DNA of 64,000 nucleotides from Candidula unifasciata (GCA_905116865.2 CAJHNH020000506.1:186501-250500); one strand, 5' to 3'. Shown: positions 10,575 through 22,084, counted from the first letter of the stretch. Notes: generated by a model from the sequence alone, not told the origin. Numbers and translations are program-made.

Positions 10575-10860
10575 CTCTGCAAAGTGGACTGACCCACAAG
10601 GTGCATTTATGTCTCTGTAATCTGGACTGTCCCGTAAGGTGTATACAGGTCTCTGTAAGTTGGACTGTCCCGTAAGGTGTATACAGGTCTCTGTAAGTTG
10701 GACTGTCCCGTAAGGTGTATACAGGTCTCTGTAAGTTGGACTGTCCCGTAAGGTGTATACAGGTCTCTGTAAGTTGGACTGACCCGAAAGGTGTATTCAG
10801 GTCTCCGCCAGCTGCACTCTCCTTCATGATGTATTCTGGTCACTGTAAGTTGAATTGTCA
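10575..10860. repeat. 38-bp minisatellite array
   Basis: About 7 copies of a unit containing ggactgtcccgtaaggtgta and caggtctctgtaagtt. The same family recurs at 13085-13260, 13735-14190, 15170-15260, 15836-16370 and 17560-17750. Confidence 0.9.
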
Positions 10861-11498
10861 AACGAGCTTACGTTTGCTCTAAACGGAGTTAACATCAGAC
10901 TATGCATTCATGTTTCTGTAAGTTGGACTGTCCAACATGCTCAAGAAAGCTCAACACAATATTTACGTGACAAGCTGGCATTCAAAACGGGGTTCACATC
11001 TAGCATTGTGTATGGTCTTATCTCAAATTTAGCATTGCTCAGCACAAGATTAGCATAACTATCTCGACCTAAACATAGTTCATGTAACACTTTGTAAGGC
11101 TTCTTATGCCAACCATATAAGTGCTCCAATCGCTCAACACAAGATGAACATTAACTCACAACTTCAGCAGAGTTCACACTTTGCACAACGCCAACGGTAA
11201 ACCACGCCTACCTGGTTACGTTTCGCTCACCACAAGATTAGAACAAAAACCGAACAATCTAAGCCAAGTTCACAACTCACTAAGGACATAAATACATTTT
11301 AACCAAATGCAAAATCAAATTTAAACTTAACAAGCTTACATTTCAAACAGAGCTCACGTCAAGCTTTGCACATCACCAGATACTAATCGCTCAAACAAAT
11401 TCAGGCATAACTCAGCATAAAATTAATTTAGTTACTTAAGGTTACTTTTTTCGATTTTTAACAATGCACACGGACGTCCAATCTCACTACCCAGAGAC

Positions 11499-11520
11499 GG
11501 GGGGGGGGGGGGGGGGGGGG
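11499..11520. repeat. poly-G run
   Basis: An uninterrupted G homopolymer of about 22 bases. Its exact length is likely to be unreliable in an assembly. Confidence 0.9.
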
Positions 11521-11539
11521 ATTACTAGAAGTCTAAGTC

Positions 11540-11640
11540 CACGTCAAAAAATCCCAGCCCTTACCGGGGACTGAACCCGGAACCTCTAGCACTCGAGGCG
11601 GACACCATGCCTGGAGACCAAGCAGACCCCTGCCCACACA
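11540..11640 (-). mobile_element. possible tRNA-like SINE head
   Basis: On the minus strand ggtgtccgcctcgagtgc and ggttccgggttcagtccccg resemble A and B boxes at roughly tRNA spacing. No acceptor-stem pairing was found, so a tRNA-derived repeat is more likely than a functional tRNA gene. Confidence 0.4.
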
Positions 11641-12319
11641 AATCACTTGAGCCTAGGGCTCGCGAGTACGGAGAATGTGGTACACACTGAAAGTAGAGGT
11701 CATTGATGGTTTGCACTGAGCACGCATGGAAATGCACAATCTGCAGTGAAGTCGATTCGATTGTGACAACATAACATAACATAGCCCCATGTGCTATGAT
11801 ACAGTTTTGTAAGTCGGTGCCACGTTATAAAAAATATCAGACCAAAGTTTCAAGCACAGGGAGTTCATTTTAGCTGAGTCCCACTCTCTCAGTGTTTTCC
11901 CAGTGGGATCAAGGGTAGACTGGGCGGTGGGGAGGGGGGTGTTGAAGCGACGCCCAATACCCCCCCCCCCCCCTTTTTTTTTTTAGCCCCCACGTAACAC
12001 TACACATCCTTCAATGTCTGCTGTTTTGAGTTGAGAAACGGCATCATAGCACTTGAGGGTCATGTTATTCAATGTTATCACACTTGACCTCACATACACT
12101 GGGCATTTCCATGAGTTCTCAGTCCTCCAATTGAGAAGCCGCCACAAGATACCTCTACTGATTATTTCCTTAAAAAAATATAGTTAGTTATATCTTGACC
12201 TAGGGCAAAAAGCCTTGGCACCTTCCAACAAACACTCATTGCCCAACTTCAGCATCAAGCGCATGTATCAAATTATATTGTTCATTGGCGTCGATACAAA
12301 GAAAAAAAAATACTACAGG

Positions 12320-12425
12320 AAAATCATCGTTATTATACAGAAAAAAACATCGTTATTATACAGTAAAATAATCGTTATTATACAGTAAAAACATCGTTAT
12401 TATGCAGTAAAAACATCGTTGAGAC
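12320..12425. repeat. about 21-bp tandem repeat
   Basis: About five copies of atcgttattatacagtaaaa with small variations, in an AT-rich spacer between the duplicated blocks. Confidence 0.85.
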
Positions 12426-12739
12426 AAATTCGTAGGGGAAATAAATCCACTAACCAAAAGGCAGAGGGACAACCCTCCCCCCCCCCCCCTCCTCACTTTT
12501 TTTCCTTTCAAACGGCCTCAGAATCTGGACGGAAATCAGTTTTATTATTTGCGGTGTCAGCTAACTAAAACCAGTGATGGAAGCGGAAAACCATGTCTCG
12601 TTACAATGATCTACAACTGAAACCAGCCTGAGTTCTCGCTTATTATCATATGCTGTTGGACGTTGCTAATTCGAGTTGTCGATAGTGTAGCTTCTACCTA
12701 CTCTTTTCCATTTGTTTTCTCCAACTTCCTACAACACTG

Positions 12740-13066
12740 CACTCACACCCACACAATGTCTGCACTCACACCCACACAATGTCTGCACTCACACCCACAC
12801 AATGTCTGCACTCACACTCAAACAATGTCTGCACTCACACCCACACAATGTCTGCACTCACACCCACACAATGTCTGCCACCACACAATGTCTGCACTCA
12901 CACACCACACAATGTCTGCACTCACACCCACACAATGTCTGCACTCACACTCACACCCACACAATGTCTGCACTCACACTCAAACAATGTCTGCACTCAC
13001 ACTCACACAATGTCTGCACTCACACCCACACAATGTCTGCACTCACACTCACACAATGTCTGCACT
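12740..13066. repeat. 23-bp minisatellite array, second locus
   Basis: About 14 copies of the cactcacacccacacaatgtc unit with extra variants (actcaaacaatg, ccaccacacaatg). It is the positional counterpart of the array at 10272. Confidence 0.93.
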
Positions 13067-13084
13067 CTCTGGCTCCGCTTGATA

Positions 13085-13265
13085 TTTCAGTTCTCTGCAA
13101 GGTGGACTGACCCACAAGGTGTATTCGTGGCTCAGTAAGTTGGACTGTCCCGTAAGATGTATCCATGTCTTTGTAAGTTGGACTGTCCCGAAAGGTGTAT
13201 CCGGGTCTCTGCAACTTGGACTGACCTGAAAGGTGCATCCAGGTCTCTGTAAGTTTCACTCTCCT
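13085..13265. repeat. 38-bp minisatellite, short block
   Basis: Four to five units of the 38-bp family (ttggactgtcccgtaagatg, ttggactgtcccgaaaggtg, ggtctctgcaacttggactg), counterpart of 10575-10860. Confidence 0.85.
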
Positions 13266-13734
13266 ACATCAGGTCACTGTAAGTTGAATTGTCAAACGAG
13301 CTTACGTATGCTCAAAACGGAGTTCACATTTAAATTTGTGTATGGTCATATTTCAAACAAATTTAACATTGCTCAGCACAACATTAGCATAACGATCTCA
13401 ATCTAAACATAGTTCATGTCTTAGTTTGTAAATCTTTTAATTTCAAAAACAAAATTGCTAGCATCGCTCAACACTAGATTAACATTAAATCACAACTTCA
13501 GCAGAGTTCACACTTTGCACAACGTCAACTGTAAACCACACATACACATTTGCGAATCGCTCAGCACAAGATTAAAACAATGAGCTAATAGTCTAAGACG
13601 AGGTCACAATTCACTAAGGACATGAATACATTTCGAACAATATCAGGCATCGCTCAGTAGAAAATGAAACAAAGCAAGCTTATATTTTAAACAGAGCTCA
13701 CGTCAAGTTTTGTTAATCGCCAAATGTCAGTCTA

Positions 13735-14190
13735 ACACCTTGGAGGTTGGACTGTCCTAAAAGGGGTGTGCCGGTCTGTGGAGGTTGGACTGTCCTAAAA
13801 GGGGTGTGCCGGTCTGTGTAGGTTGGGCGGTCCTAAAAGGAGTGTGCCGGTCTCTGTATGTTTGACCATCCTGAATGGGGTATGCCTGTCTCTTTAAGTT
13901 GGACTGTCCTGAAAGGTGCATTCAGATCTCTCTAAGTTGGACTGATCTGAACAGGGTATTCCGGTCTCTGTAAGTTGGACTGATCTTAAAAGCGTTTTCT
14001 GTCTCTGTAAATTGGACTGTCCTGAAAGGTGTATTCAGGTTTCTGTAAATTGGAGGTTCTGACGGATTTATTGAGATCTCTGTAAGTTAAACTGTCCTCA
14101 AGGATACAATCGTGTATCTGCAAGTCGGAATGTCCTGAAGGTTATATTCAGGTATCTGTAAGTTGGATGTCCTGGCGGATATAATCAATT
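13735..14190. repeat. 38-bp minisatellite, divergent block
   Basis: About 11 diverged units. The first three carry aaaaggggtgtgccggtctg; later ones carry tcctgaaaggtgtattcagg. The gradient of divergence suggests an old array. Confidence 0.85.
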
Positions 14191-15025
14191 CTCTGTGATT
14201 ATGTAAAGTAAATGATACGTTTTACGTCTTTAGCACATCCGGTATAGATTGACAGACCCACAGTTATATGGACTAATCGGTACTCCATGGGTTAAATTAT
14301 TAGCATAACCCTTGACGCATTTATTACAGAGAACTGGTCCCAATTTTAGGTTGATCTGATATGGAACTAAGTTCTTTAAAAAAAATTTTTTTTTTAATCG
14401 CTTTACCTTAAGGAGACTAAGTTTAGACCAATTCCAAATCTTTTTTTAAAGAAAAAATCAAAAGCTCAACCACGTTCAACCTGCTGCTAGCTAGCCGAAG
14501 CTGCCAACAGCTCCGGCTGTATTTGTGGTCGTGTTTATTTGTACCACTTTCGTAGCTAAAGTTCTGGTATTTGCGCCGTCTCTGGGCTTAATGCTTCTTT
14601 CCTCCAAGTCAGACCGCTCATTCTCTATCCTGCTTTCAACTGTGTTCTTCTTCCCCTTTCATTTCTGATGTTTCCTCCTTGGCTTCAGCTCCTTCTGATT
14701 TGGCCAGGCGTATATCGTAGGAGAGCGAGCTTCTCAACATAACGCCCTTTGGACCACCATAAGTCTTTAAAAAAGTACCAGCACTCATTTCAAAGTGTCT
14801 GTTACAATAAAGCTAAAAATATGGTGCACAAAAGAGGTGCCGCACCACCAGAGAAAAAACAAACAAACCTGAGTCTAAATAAGTTTGAGACTCGGGTCTC
14901 GGAAAGCGGAACAATCTTGTAGTATGCATTTGAATCACGGGGTCCTGAACCTTGGAGTACTGGCCACTTGAGCAACACTCCCCAGCCCCCCACCCCCTCC
15001 TAGAAAATGTATAAGGGGGATATGA
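14191..15025. other. mostly unassigned spacer with a SINE relic
   Basis: Positions 14235-14340 (tagattgacagacccacag, ggactaatcggtactccatg) look like a badly decayed minus-strand tRNA-SINE body. The rest shows poly-A/T runs and no supported gene. Confidence 0.4.
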
Positions 15026-15260
15026 CGAGTTCACAATTCACTAAGGACATAAATACATTTTAAAACAAATTCAAGCATCGCTCAGTAGAAAATGAAACAA
15101 AGCAAGCTTATATTTTAAACAGAGCTCAGGTCAAGTTTTGTTAATCGCCAAATGTCAATCAAACACATTGGAGTTTGGACTGTCCTAAAAGGGGTGTGCC
15201 GGTCTGTGGAGGTTGGACTATCCTAAAAGGGGTGTGCCGGTCTGTGGAGGTTGGACATAA
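15026..15260. repeat. segmental duplicate, partial third copy
   Basis: Repeats 13605-13810 closely: gacgag(t/g)tcacaattcac, aaacaaagcaagcttatatt, aacacattggagtttggact, then two aaaaggggtgtgccggtctg units. Confidence 0.8.
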
Positions 15261-15261
15261 A

Positions 15262-15360
15262 AACAAGCGTGGCTATTACGACATGCTTGTTGGGGAGCTA
15301 GTTCTATTCATTTTTTGCTCACCACAATGGGTACTTGGAATACACACAAAGAACCGCCTA
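15262..15360 (-). mobile_element. family B SINE-like fragment
   Basis: Contains tattacgacatgcttgttgg, gttctattcattttttgctc and cacaatgggtacttggaata, i.e. only the head half of the repeat, inserted at the edge of the minisatellite. Confidence 0.6.
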
Positions 15361-15504
15361 TGTTTTTTTAGCGTGGCACATGATGATGATATGTTCGCGG
15401 AGAGGGAGAGGGGGCGCTGGGCGATATTTATTTTCGGCGAAAAGGGGAGGGTGAACCAGATAAGTTTGGGAAAAACTGGTCTTATCGCTACACCACGCCC
15501 CCTC

Positions 15505-15540
15505 CCCGCGCCCCCCCCCCCCCCCCCCCCCCCCCCCGCC
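15505..15540. repeat. poly-C run
   Basis: A long C-rich homopolymer tract. Poly-proline and poly-glycine reading frames across it are artefacts of composition. Confidence 0.9.
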
Positions 15541-15595
15541 CGTACCATGGTGAAGGATATTTTCAAGTTTCTGTGATTTGGACAATTCCTAAGGA

Positions 15596-15821
15596 CAACG
15601 GTTCTCAACCTGCGGGTCACGACTTTTTTTTTGGGGGGGGGGGGGGGGGGGGGGGGGAGGGGGAAGCAGATCAAACGAGCCTTTCAGAGCTTTTCGCCTA
15701 AGACCATAGGAAAACACATATTTATTGAAGCTATGAAGGGAAAATAATTGTTTGGGAGTCGCCAGAAGAAGAAGGAAGTATAATAAAAGGGTCGCGGCTT
15801 TAGAAAGGTTGAGAACCACTG
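15596..15821. mobile_element. hAT-like MITE
   Basis: A 226-bp element with inverted ends CAACGGTTCTCAACCT and AGGTTGAGAACCACTG, the CAGnGGTTCTCAACC-type termini of hAT non-autonomous elements. Flanking octamers cctaagga (15588-15595) and ctccagga (15822-15829) share 5 of 8 positions, consistent with a decayed 8-bp target duplication. It carries an internal poly-G expansion at about 15632-15657 and interrupts the 38-42-bp minisatellite. A related copy is in the intron of zinc-finger gene 2. Confidence 0.8.
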
Positions 15822-15835
15822 CTCCAGGAGATATT

Positions 15836-16370
15836 CTGGTCTCTGCAGTTTGTTTATGTCCTGAAGGATATCTGTGATCAGGTTTCTGTACGCTGGGCAC
15901 ACCTGAAGGATATCTGTGATCAGGTTTCTGTACGCTGGGCACACCTGAAGGATATCTGTGATCAGGTTTCTGTACGCTGGGCACACCTGAAGGATATCTG
16001 TGATCAGGTTTCTGTAAGCTGGGCACACCTGAAGGATATCTGTGATCAGGTTTCTGTACGCTGGGCACACCTGAAGGATATCTGTGATCAGGTTTCTGTA
16101 AGCTGGGCACACCTGAAGGATATCTGTGATCAGGTTTCTGTGCGCTGGGCACACCTAAATTATATCTGTGATCAGGTTTATGTGCGCTGGGCACACCTGA
16201 AGGATATCTGTGATCAGGTTTCTGTACGCTGGGTACACCTGAAGGATATCTGTGATGGGTAAGCTGGGCACACCTGAAGGATATCTGTGATCAGGTTTCT
16301 GTGCGCTGGGCACACCTGAAGGATATCTGTGATCAGGTTTCTGTACGCTGGGTACACCTGAAAGTCACAG
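15836..16370. repeat. 42-bp minisatellite array
   Basis: About 12 copies containing acctgaaggatatctgtgat and caggtttctgtacgctgggc. It aligns with the 38-bp family plus an inserted gatc-like tetramer. Because 42 is a multiple of three, the reverse strand stays open as a 14-residue periodic peptide. I regard this as accidental. Confidence 0.93.
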
Positions 16371-16425
16371 GGATCTTTGATTCGCATATGTCTGTCAGAC
16401 TTGCCGACTATAGATGACCAAGTCC

Positions 16426-16582
16426 TATATTTTCCGGTGTATAAGACGACCTCCCTACCCATTTTTGTTTAAGGCCCAACATAAGGAAACAAATAATTTG
16501 ATCACATTCCGTGTAAAAGGCCACCCCAATATATTACTGTTAACAAATGGAAAACACACGGTCTTATACATGGTAAAATAGC
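16426..16582. mobile_element. TA-flanked MITE
   Basis: Imperfect 24-bp inverted ends: TATTTTCCGGTGTATAAGAC at the left and, reverse-complemented, TATTTTACCATGTATAAGAC at the right, about 153 bp apart. A TA dinucleotide lies at each side, which suggests a Tc1/mariner-type non-autonomous element. Confidence 0.65.
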
Positions 16583-16616
16583 GAAAGTTTAATGTGGCTT
16601 CTTCTATAGAAGCCCC

Positions 16617-16822
16617 CGTAGTGTAGCGGCTAGGCCGTGGGTTCGGGTTCTGACGAAGCCGGACGTTGCTTTTAAAAAATAACTTTGGCTCTCAGGTCGA
16701 CCCAGCCCTAAATGGATACCAGATAAACACATGGGAGGTACTGGCGGCCGGCGTGATGTTGACTACATCAACCACTGCGTGCCGACTGGTTGGTAAAACA
16801 CAGGTCTAGCCTTGGACTGTTT
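16617..16822 (+). mobile_element. tRNA-derived SINE
   Basis: tRNA-like head gtagtgtagcggctaggccg and B-box-like gggttcgggttctga, then body ggtcgacccagcccta, gatgttgactacatca, gccgactggttggtaaaa. The 3' end is lost after ggtctagcc. Confidence 0.75.
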
Positions 16823-17224
16823 ATTGTACTTGACATGTATGGCAAGAGAACATGCTTGCTTGTAAAAACTTGTGTCCTAAAAAGTCCTAGTCTAGTGCAC
16901 ATTGATCTGCCACACAAGCTAGACAATCGTTACCCGGGAACGACGAAACCTGTGGGTGTATGATGGAGGGTGGGGGGGGGGGTTAACATATTTGAGTCTA
17001 ACAAATAACATGGAAGGGGGGGGGGGGCTGTTAGGCGTCCCCTGCCCCTAAAAAAAAAAATTTTTTTTCGTGAGGATTCAAAGCTAACTCCCCCTTCTTC
17101 GACACAGTTTTTTAAGATAGATATGTTCACACACAGCTATGCTAGCATTTTTTCCAGCTGTTTGGCACAGCCTCACAATATTTTGAATGTTTTCACCAAG
17201 GATGTTATTTATCTGACACCAAAA

Positions 17225-17331
17225 ATGAAATGTGTGTGTGTGCGCACGTGTGTATGGGTGAGCGTGTTTGTGTGTGGCTGAGTGTGTGTTTATGAGTTTG
17301 TTTGTGGTTAGGTGTGTGGGCGTGTGCGTGT

Positions 17332-17418
<87 letters not shown>
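17225..17418. repeat. GT-rich tract followed by (GA)n
   Basis: Degenerate tgtgtgtg/gtgtgcg sequence at 17225-17330, then a pure (GA)n run from about 17334 to 17418. Confidence 0.95.
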
Positions 17419-17422
<4 letters not shown>

Positions 17423-17797
17423 AAATAAGAGCTCTGCCTAACTGTGAAATATAATTCTGCAAATTCAGTGGCTGTTTGCCATTTTGCACCAAGAACTTTT
17501 GAGACAGTACGACCAAACTTTCAGACTCACAAGCAACAAAAACAATCCTGTTCCAAACCGTGAGTTAGACTATCATGAAAGGTGTATTCATGTTTCTTTG
17601 AGTTAGACTGTCATGAAAAGAGTATTCAGGTCTCTGTGAGTTAGACCGTCATAAAAAGAGTATTCAGGTTTATGTGAGTTAGACTGTCATGAAAGGAGTA
17701 TTCAGGTCTATGTGAGTTAGACTGTCATGAAAGGAGTATTCAGGTCTGGCTGGGTGTATGTTTGTGAGTTTGTGTGTTGGGTATATGGGTGTGTGAG

Positions 17798-17865
<68 letters not shown>

Positions 17866-18000
17866 ATTGTAAATAAGAGCTCTGCCTAAATGTGAAATAG
17901 AACTCTGCAAATTCAGTGGCTGTTTGCTATTTTGCACCAAGGACTTTTGATACAGTATTACCAAATTGTCACTCACAAGCAACTAAAACGATCTTGTCCC
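17419..18000. repeat. tandemly duplicated unit with (GA)n and 38-bp repeats
   Basis: The segment after the first (GA)n, with aaataagagctctgcctaac and cattttgcaccaagaacttt, recurs after a second (GA)n at 17798-17861 (aaataagagctctgcctaaa, tattttgcaccaaggacttt). Between them lie five units of the 38-bp family (17560-17750; gagttagactgtcatgaaag). The whole unit of about 440 bp has been duplicated. Confidence 0.8.
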
Positions 18001-18054
18001 AAATTGGGCATGATAATTCTAACGCCAACTAATATATGCAGTCGTACGTCCTTC

Positions 18055-18250
18055 TTAGGACGTTATTTTTTGTTATTTGAAGCCCCACTCTGGCTTTTGC
18101 CAGGGGCCGCAATATAGGCAGGTCATCATTATGGCCAAATGTCTGAACACGGTTTCTGGGACCTCTCCACGGTGATCCTCATCCGCATGGTGGCACTTTG
18201 TGTCATCGGGTGTTTATCGCTTGTGTGATGTCCTGGTGGGGTTAAAAGCC
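18055..18250 (+). mobile_element. dispersed repeat family C
   Basis: About 190 bp beginning gaagccccactctggctttt and ending gatgtcctggtggggttaaa. Two further copies lie at 37490-37705 (minus) and 45428-45600 (plus). No inverted ends or coding potential were seen, so the class is unknown. Confidence 0.7.
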
Positions 18251-18760
18251 AATCCAATCTAACGCCAACGACAAGGGATACAATCAATGAAAAATTTACA
18301 TTGAACACTACAGAGTTGCTTCCCTTAACAAACAAAAAAGTCACGCTTTTAACTACTTTTATCGCGGATCAATCAGCACGTTATATGTATAGAAGGTCAT
18401 CGATAAGGACGTTACATATATGGTAGCAGACCGACTTGGACATTACAGCAAATAACTTTGTTTTCTTCTCATTGAGAAGTCTATACATTCAGTCTAGGCA
18501 AGTATATATAGCAAATCTCACTTGCGGGGTGGGACCAGTTCTCATGTGTAAGCGCTTGCAGGTGACGTTTACACTTGAGAGGTTTTTATGTGACAATTTT
18601 CGCTGTTTAGAAAGGCATAAGCAGCTAGCATCAACGCACTGGTAACTGGTAGCTTTCAGGCATTACAGTTTCTTTATAGGTGATGTAAGCATGCAGTGAC
18701 TATTTTTATCAATATGTTAATACTCTTTGACAAGCGGGGCGTAAACCAAGTGGCGTATTT
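18251..18760. other. no recognisable feature
   Basis: Unique-looking AT-rich DNA without repeats, splice-flanked open frames or element ends that I could support. Confidence 0.5.
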
Positions 18761-18763
18761 ATC

Positions 18764-19040
18764 ATAAAAAGTAAAGTAAAGGTCTCTTTTCCACGCCTTT
18801 ATGCATATAGGACTACGCTTATATTTTATAGACCAGTCGGCACTCAGTATGTGATGTCAGTATCACACCAGCACACATTTACTTCTCGGGACTTTAACCT
18901 GGTACCCACTTGAGGAGAGCTGGGAGCCAGGGTCATTTTTGCAAAGGAAAAGACTGGAAGTGTTAAATGAATGTGCACGCAAAACTTAGGTTCTGGAAAA
19001 AGACTACAGTCCAAAGGTGGACAAAAAAACAACTTGTTAT
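18764..19040 (-). mobile_element. tRNA-SINE body fused to family B tail
   Basis: 18764-18960 is the reverse complement of the SINE body (tccacgcctttatgcatata, tatagaccagtcggcactca, ttacttctcgggac). 18965-19035 carries gttctggaaaaagactacag and ccaaaggtggacaaa, the 3' part of family B. It is a composite of two insertions. Confidence 0.55.
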
Positions 19041-19264
19041 AAACAGTAATAATGAACATTACAACAAAAGTTAATTTTTCTTTTGCAGTGGTAAATGCAA
19101 GTGGCGGTTACGGTCGTTACGTGCACTTTTTGCCACTGTTGTAACTTGTATTCTAAATTTCCATTGAATGTCCAAGACGAATGTTGCATGTTGAAAATAG
19201 AATTGAGAATCCAATTCATAGCACTCAGGACACCCCCATAAGTGCTCCTCCCCCTTCTCAGCAA

Positions 19265-20335
19265 AAAATGAAAAGTTCCAAATCCGGTGGCACCAGTAAC
19301 TGTCTGATTGTATATCTGTCTCGCTCATCCCTTGAGTCCTGAGCTTCGGCCAGATCCCCTGGTAACTCCTTGCAGCGCCTTTCTCCTCAGACCATAATGA
19401 TCTATTTGCGTTTCTGCACTGTTCGCTTGCTCCCAGAGGGCCCTCTCAACGTCTGGCTAGCTTGTCATACATCAATTCACCACCAAGTATTGCAGAACCG
19501 GCCATGTTATCTGCCTGCTCATTTCCCAACACACCGGTATAACCTGGAGAGAATATCCAAAGGATGCTAACTACCTGGGACCTCTAAAGTGATTCTTGCC
19601 ACTCTGCACAGAGCATACCTGTCTCAACATGCTCTGTGAGTCAGTGACAATCATGGCATGTGTGTACAGCTGATTTTCAAGCCAGCGGTAGGCAGCAGTA
19701 ACTGCCTTCACCTCCATTGTTGCACTAAGCGACGTCCATTCAGGTTTGATATGACTCCCATGCACTTCGTCTGCCCCTCAACATAAAGCAATCTGTATAA
19801 ATAATCACATCACTTGGGCGGGAATTGTTATGAACCATTTGCTGAACTTCTGATTCTGCAGCGCCAGCTGGCCAGTCCCTGCACTCACTACCCAAAGTGG
19901 AAAAAACCCTACACAAGTCTGAAACTTGCTCGGACACTGACACACTCCTCACCTCACACAAATTTATAAAGCCTGCACATATGCCTGATTGTGTCTTCAG
20001 CTTGCGCCATCCAAGAGCTTCATATTTTATGTCTGTGACTCTTAGATTTACACAGGGCTTCATGCAGGAGGGGCTTCTTGTATGTAGTTACTCGAGATAT
20101 GACTTTGCTTTCAGAACTTCGAGTCTATCTGCAATAGTAGGCAGTGCAAGTATTTATCGCATACATGCTACCGGGGTATCCTTTGTACATTTCAAAATTA
20201 CCCTCAAGGCTTCATTCTCTATGCGTTCAGGTCTCATCGGCTGACTCTTTGATATGGTAAGCATTCCAAGTCCATAATCTATCACCGACAGTACATACTG
20301 GAACATGTCCAAGATGAGACACAGTTATCCGAAAA
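19265..20335 (-). mobile_element. LINE fragment, RNase H domain and 3' end
   Basis: Minus-strand reading, 5' to 3': SDVIIYTDC (RNase H beta-1, Gly of the usual TDG replaced by Cys), MEVKAVTAAYRWLENQ (the catalytic Glu helix), MIVTDSQSMLRQV (second catalytic Asp), a GNEQAD-type region about 19480-19540, then the family C-terminus ending YGGVLSAMN. The order matches an RNase H domain of a non-LTR retrotransposon. Several stops and frameshifts make it inactive. Confidence 0.8.
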
Positions 20336-20690
20336 TAAACGAAAATGTGCAGTCGCTGTTACTTTTAATCTATAATGTGCTTTTGTTCGTCCTATATTAA
20401 CCTCGCTGTTGATTTGATTCGTAGTAAACGCCCTGTTATATTAAGGATGGTTTTCTTTGCCGACTTTTTTTATTCCTATTCCTTGTGGTGTACAAGGATA
20501 CATGATTTTTTCCCCGTTTCTTGGTCTTCCATATTTGGTGTAGTCTTGTATGTCCTGATTTGGTCTGGACTTCTTTTCCTGTTCCAGCTGGTGTTTTGCT
20601 ATTGGTTGTTGTGCTTGGCTTTTCGGTTGATGTTGCTGTGCTAGATCCATTAGTGCGATTGTTGGATGCTGGTTTCTGCTCTACCAGAAC
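20336..20690. other. unassigned; basic Thr/Ser-rich frame on minus strand
   Basis: On the minus strand about 20436-20708 stays open with a Thr/Ser/Lys-rich sequence (TATSTEKPSTTTNSKTPAG). This resembles low-complexity parts of retrotransposon ORF1 proteins, but no zinc knuckle is visible. No firm call. Confidence 0.3.
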
Positions 20691-20950
20691 CCCGGCTGGA
20701 ACCACCACCTCACGGTTGAACAGTGTGGAGGTACAAATAGGTCATTACGGTCTGAAAAGAATCATGCAGCAAGGACTGACCAGGGGATCTGGCCGACGTT
20801 TCAACCCTCGGGGGAGACGGACATACGATCAGACTGTTATTATTAGAATTAGAACTCTACGCTTGCTGCTGAAGACGGGGACGGAGCGCTTATGGGAATA
20901 TACCAGGTGCCACGATGTTTTTTTCTCGACTCATAAACAACACTGAAGTG
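20690..20950 (+). mobile_element. LINE 3'-end fragment (RNase H family)
   Basis: Plus-strand frame shows NSVEVQIGHYGLKR, TRGSGRRFNPRGRRTYDQT and RLLLKTGTERLWEY, matching the C-terminal part of the copies at 9300, 19265, 34150 and 57938. Confidence 0.8.
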
Positions 20951-21500
20951 TTGGTCATAAAGTCACTTGGGAAATTTATTACACAGTGTTTTTCCACTTG
21001 ACATGACTAATTACGGTAATATTTTCAGCATCTTACCACCTGCAGCAGAATGTATGAACTGATGTATTGACTTTTCCCCATGCTACGATGAAAAGTTCTT
21101 TCCTATGTCTAATATCATCATCATCAAGTAGCTGATCCTCTTTAAAGGTCCCTTTCGCCACTGCGCGATTAAGAGAACAGATATGCGAATAAACTGGAGG
21201 ACACAATGAGAAAATTGTAACGAGGATAGACCAAACGGAGGAAAACATCAGAAGAACACACTGGGGCACTGACAGGAAGGAGCGGTCTAGCTATTAGGAT
21301 AGGAACATCAAGCCAGAGAGCTGGCCCACATACCTCAATCTTAGCTACGCAAGTCACGCAAATATACCAGACCACAAATATAAAAGGAAACCGTTAACAG
21401 CTGGCTGATTACAGAAGTCTGAACGTGGTCGAGCTTTTATTTTTTAGAATGAAACTGGAAAGGCGCGATTGAACATTTCTCTTTCTCTGGCCTATTCTCC
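20951..21500. other. no recognisable feature
   Basis: No gene or repeat that I could identify with confidence. Confidence 0.45.
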
Positions 21501-21529
21501 AGTTATGTGTGCTTTCAGAGCCATAGATT

Positions 21530-21815
21530 CGATGTCTTGTATCCATCTTTCCCCGTGTGGATTCTAGGACCCCATTTTCATTATGTGGAAAACAAGAATT
21601 ACCGACTGTCTCCCCAACAAGCATGTCGTAAGAGTCGACTAATTGGGGTTTCTTTCAAAGTCGGAGTACATCTGCCTGAGAGGCAAGGAACCACCAATCT
21701 GCATACAATTAGGTCAGATCTGTTTAACGGATGTACACGCAAAACTACTGTAGTCCAGAGTTGGACAAACAACCAGAACTTTCCGCTAGTTTACAGCCGG
21801 TGAACGCGAACGAAG
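21530..21815 (+). mobile_element. GAA-tailed SINE-like repeat (family B)
   Basis: Nearly complete copy (cgtgtggattctaggacccc, caacaagcatgtcgtaagag, gtcggagtacatctgcctga, cagccggtgaacgcgaacga). It forms an inverted pair with the copy at 22085-22350. Confidence 0.8.
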
Positions 21816-22084
21816 AAAATAAAAACATACAGACCCTTGTGCTAATCCTAAACCTAGTCATTCCTGAAAATTACCTCCATAGTTGAGTCCTAGTACTTAA
21901 CTTTGCATGGGCAGTTAAAGTTAATTAACCTCAAGCGGTCGTGATCTGTTGACCCCTCTGAGGTATCAAACAGCTAGCCGGCCATGACCTGTTGATCCCC
22001 ACCGAAGTATCAAGCAAATAGCCTACTATCCAAACAACAACAAAAGGGACAACATTGTCCTGAAATGTTATTGTTATCTTCTTC

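Larger units (their letters stand above)
10058..11420. repeat. segmental duplicate, copy 1
   Basis: Homologous to 12515-13700 in the same order: ggacagaaatcagttttatt, the accatgtctcgttacactga segment, the 23-bp array, the 38-bp array, then single-copy-like AT-rich DNA (cacaacttcagcagagttca, caaacagagctcacgtcaag). Divergence is moderate and the internal arrays have different copy numbers. Confidence 0.8.
12515..13700. repeat. segmental duplicate, copy 2
   Basis: Second copy of the block at 10058-11420, including both minisatellite types. Its distal part (ctaaggacat, aaaatgaaacaaagcaagct, gtcaagttttgttaatcgcc) is present a third time at 15026-15260. Confidence 0.8.

Noticed and set aside
10135..13138. 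His/Thr-rich repeat proteins
   Set aside because: 23-bp minisatellite frames, open in several phases, with no splice-site or start support.
15836..16370. CRISPR-like regular repeat array
   Set aside because: Repeats are contiguous without unique spacers, the genome is eukaryotic and no cas genes are present. The same holds for the 22-bp, 32-bp and 59-bp arrays.
15589..16462. Periodic 14-residue repeat protein on the minus strand
   Set aside because: The 42-bp minisatellite happens to lack stops. The same family with 38-bp units elsewhere gives no protein, and poly-C/G runs at the ends produce the rest of the frame.
16617..16700. Functional tRNA gene
   Set aside because: The A- and B-box-like sequences belong to a repeated SINE with at least five relatives in the window. 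No cloverleaf with a paired acceptor stem was found.
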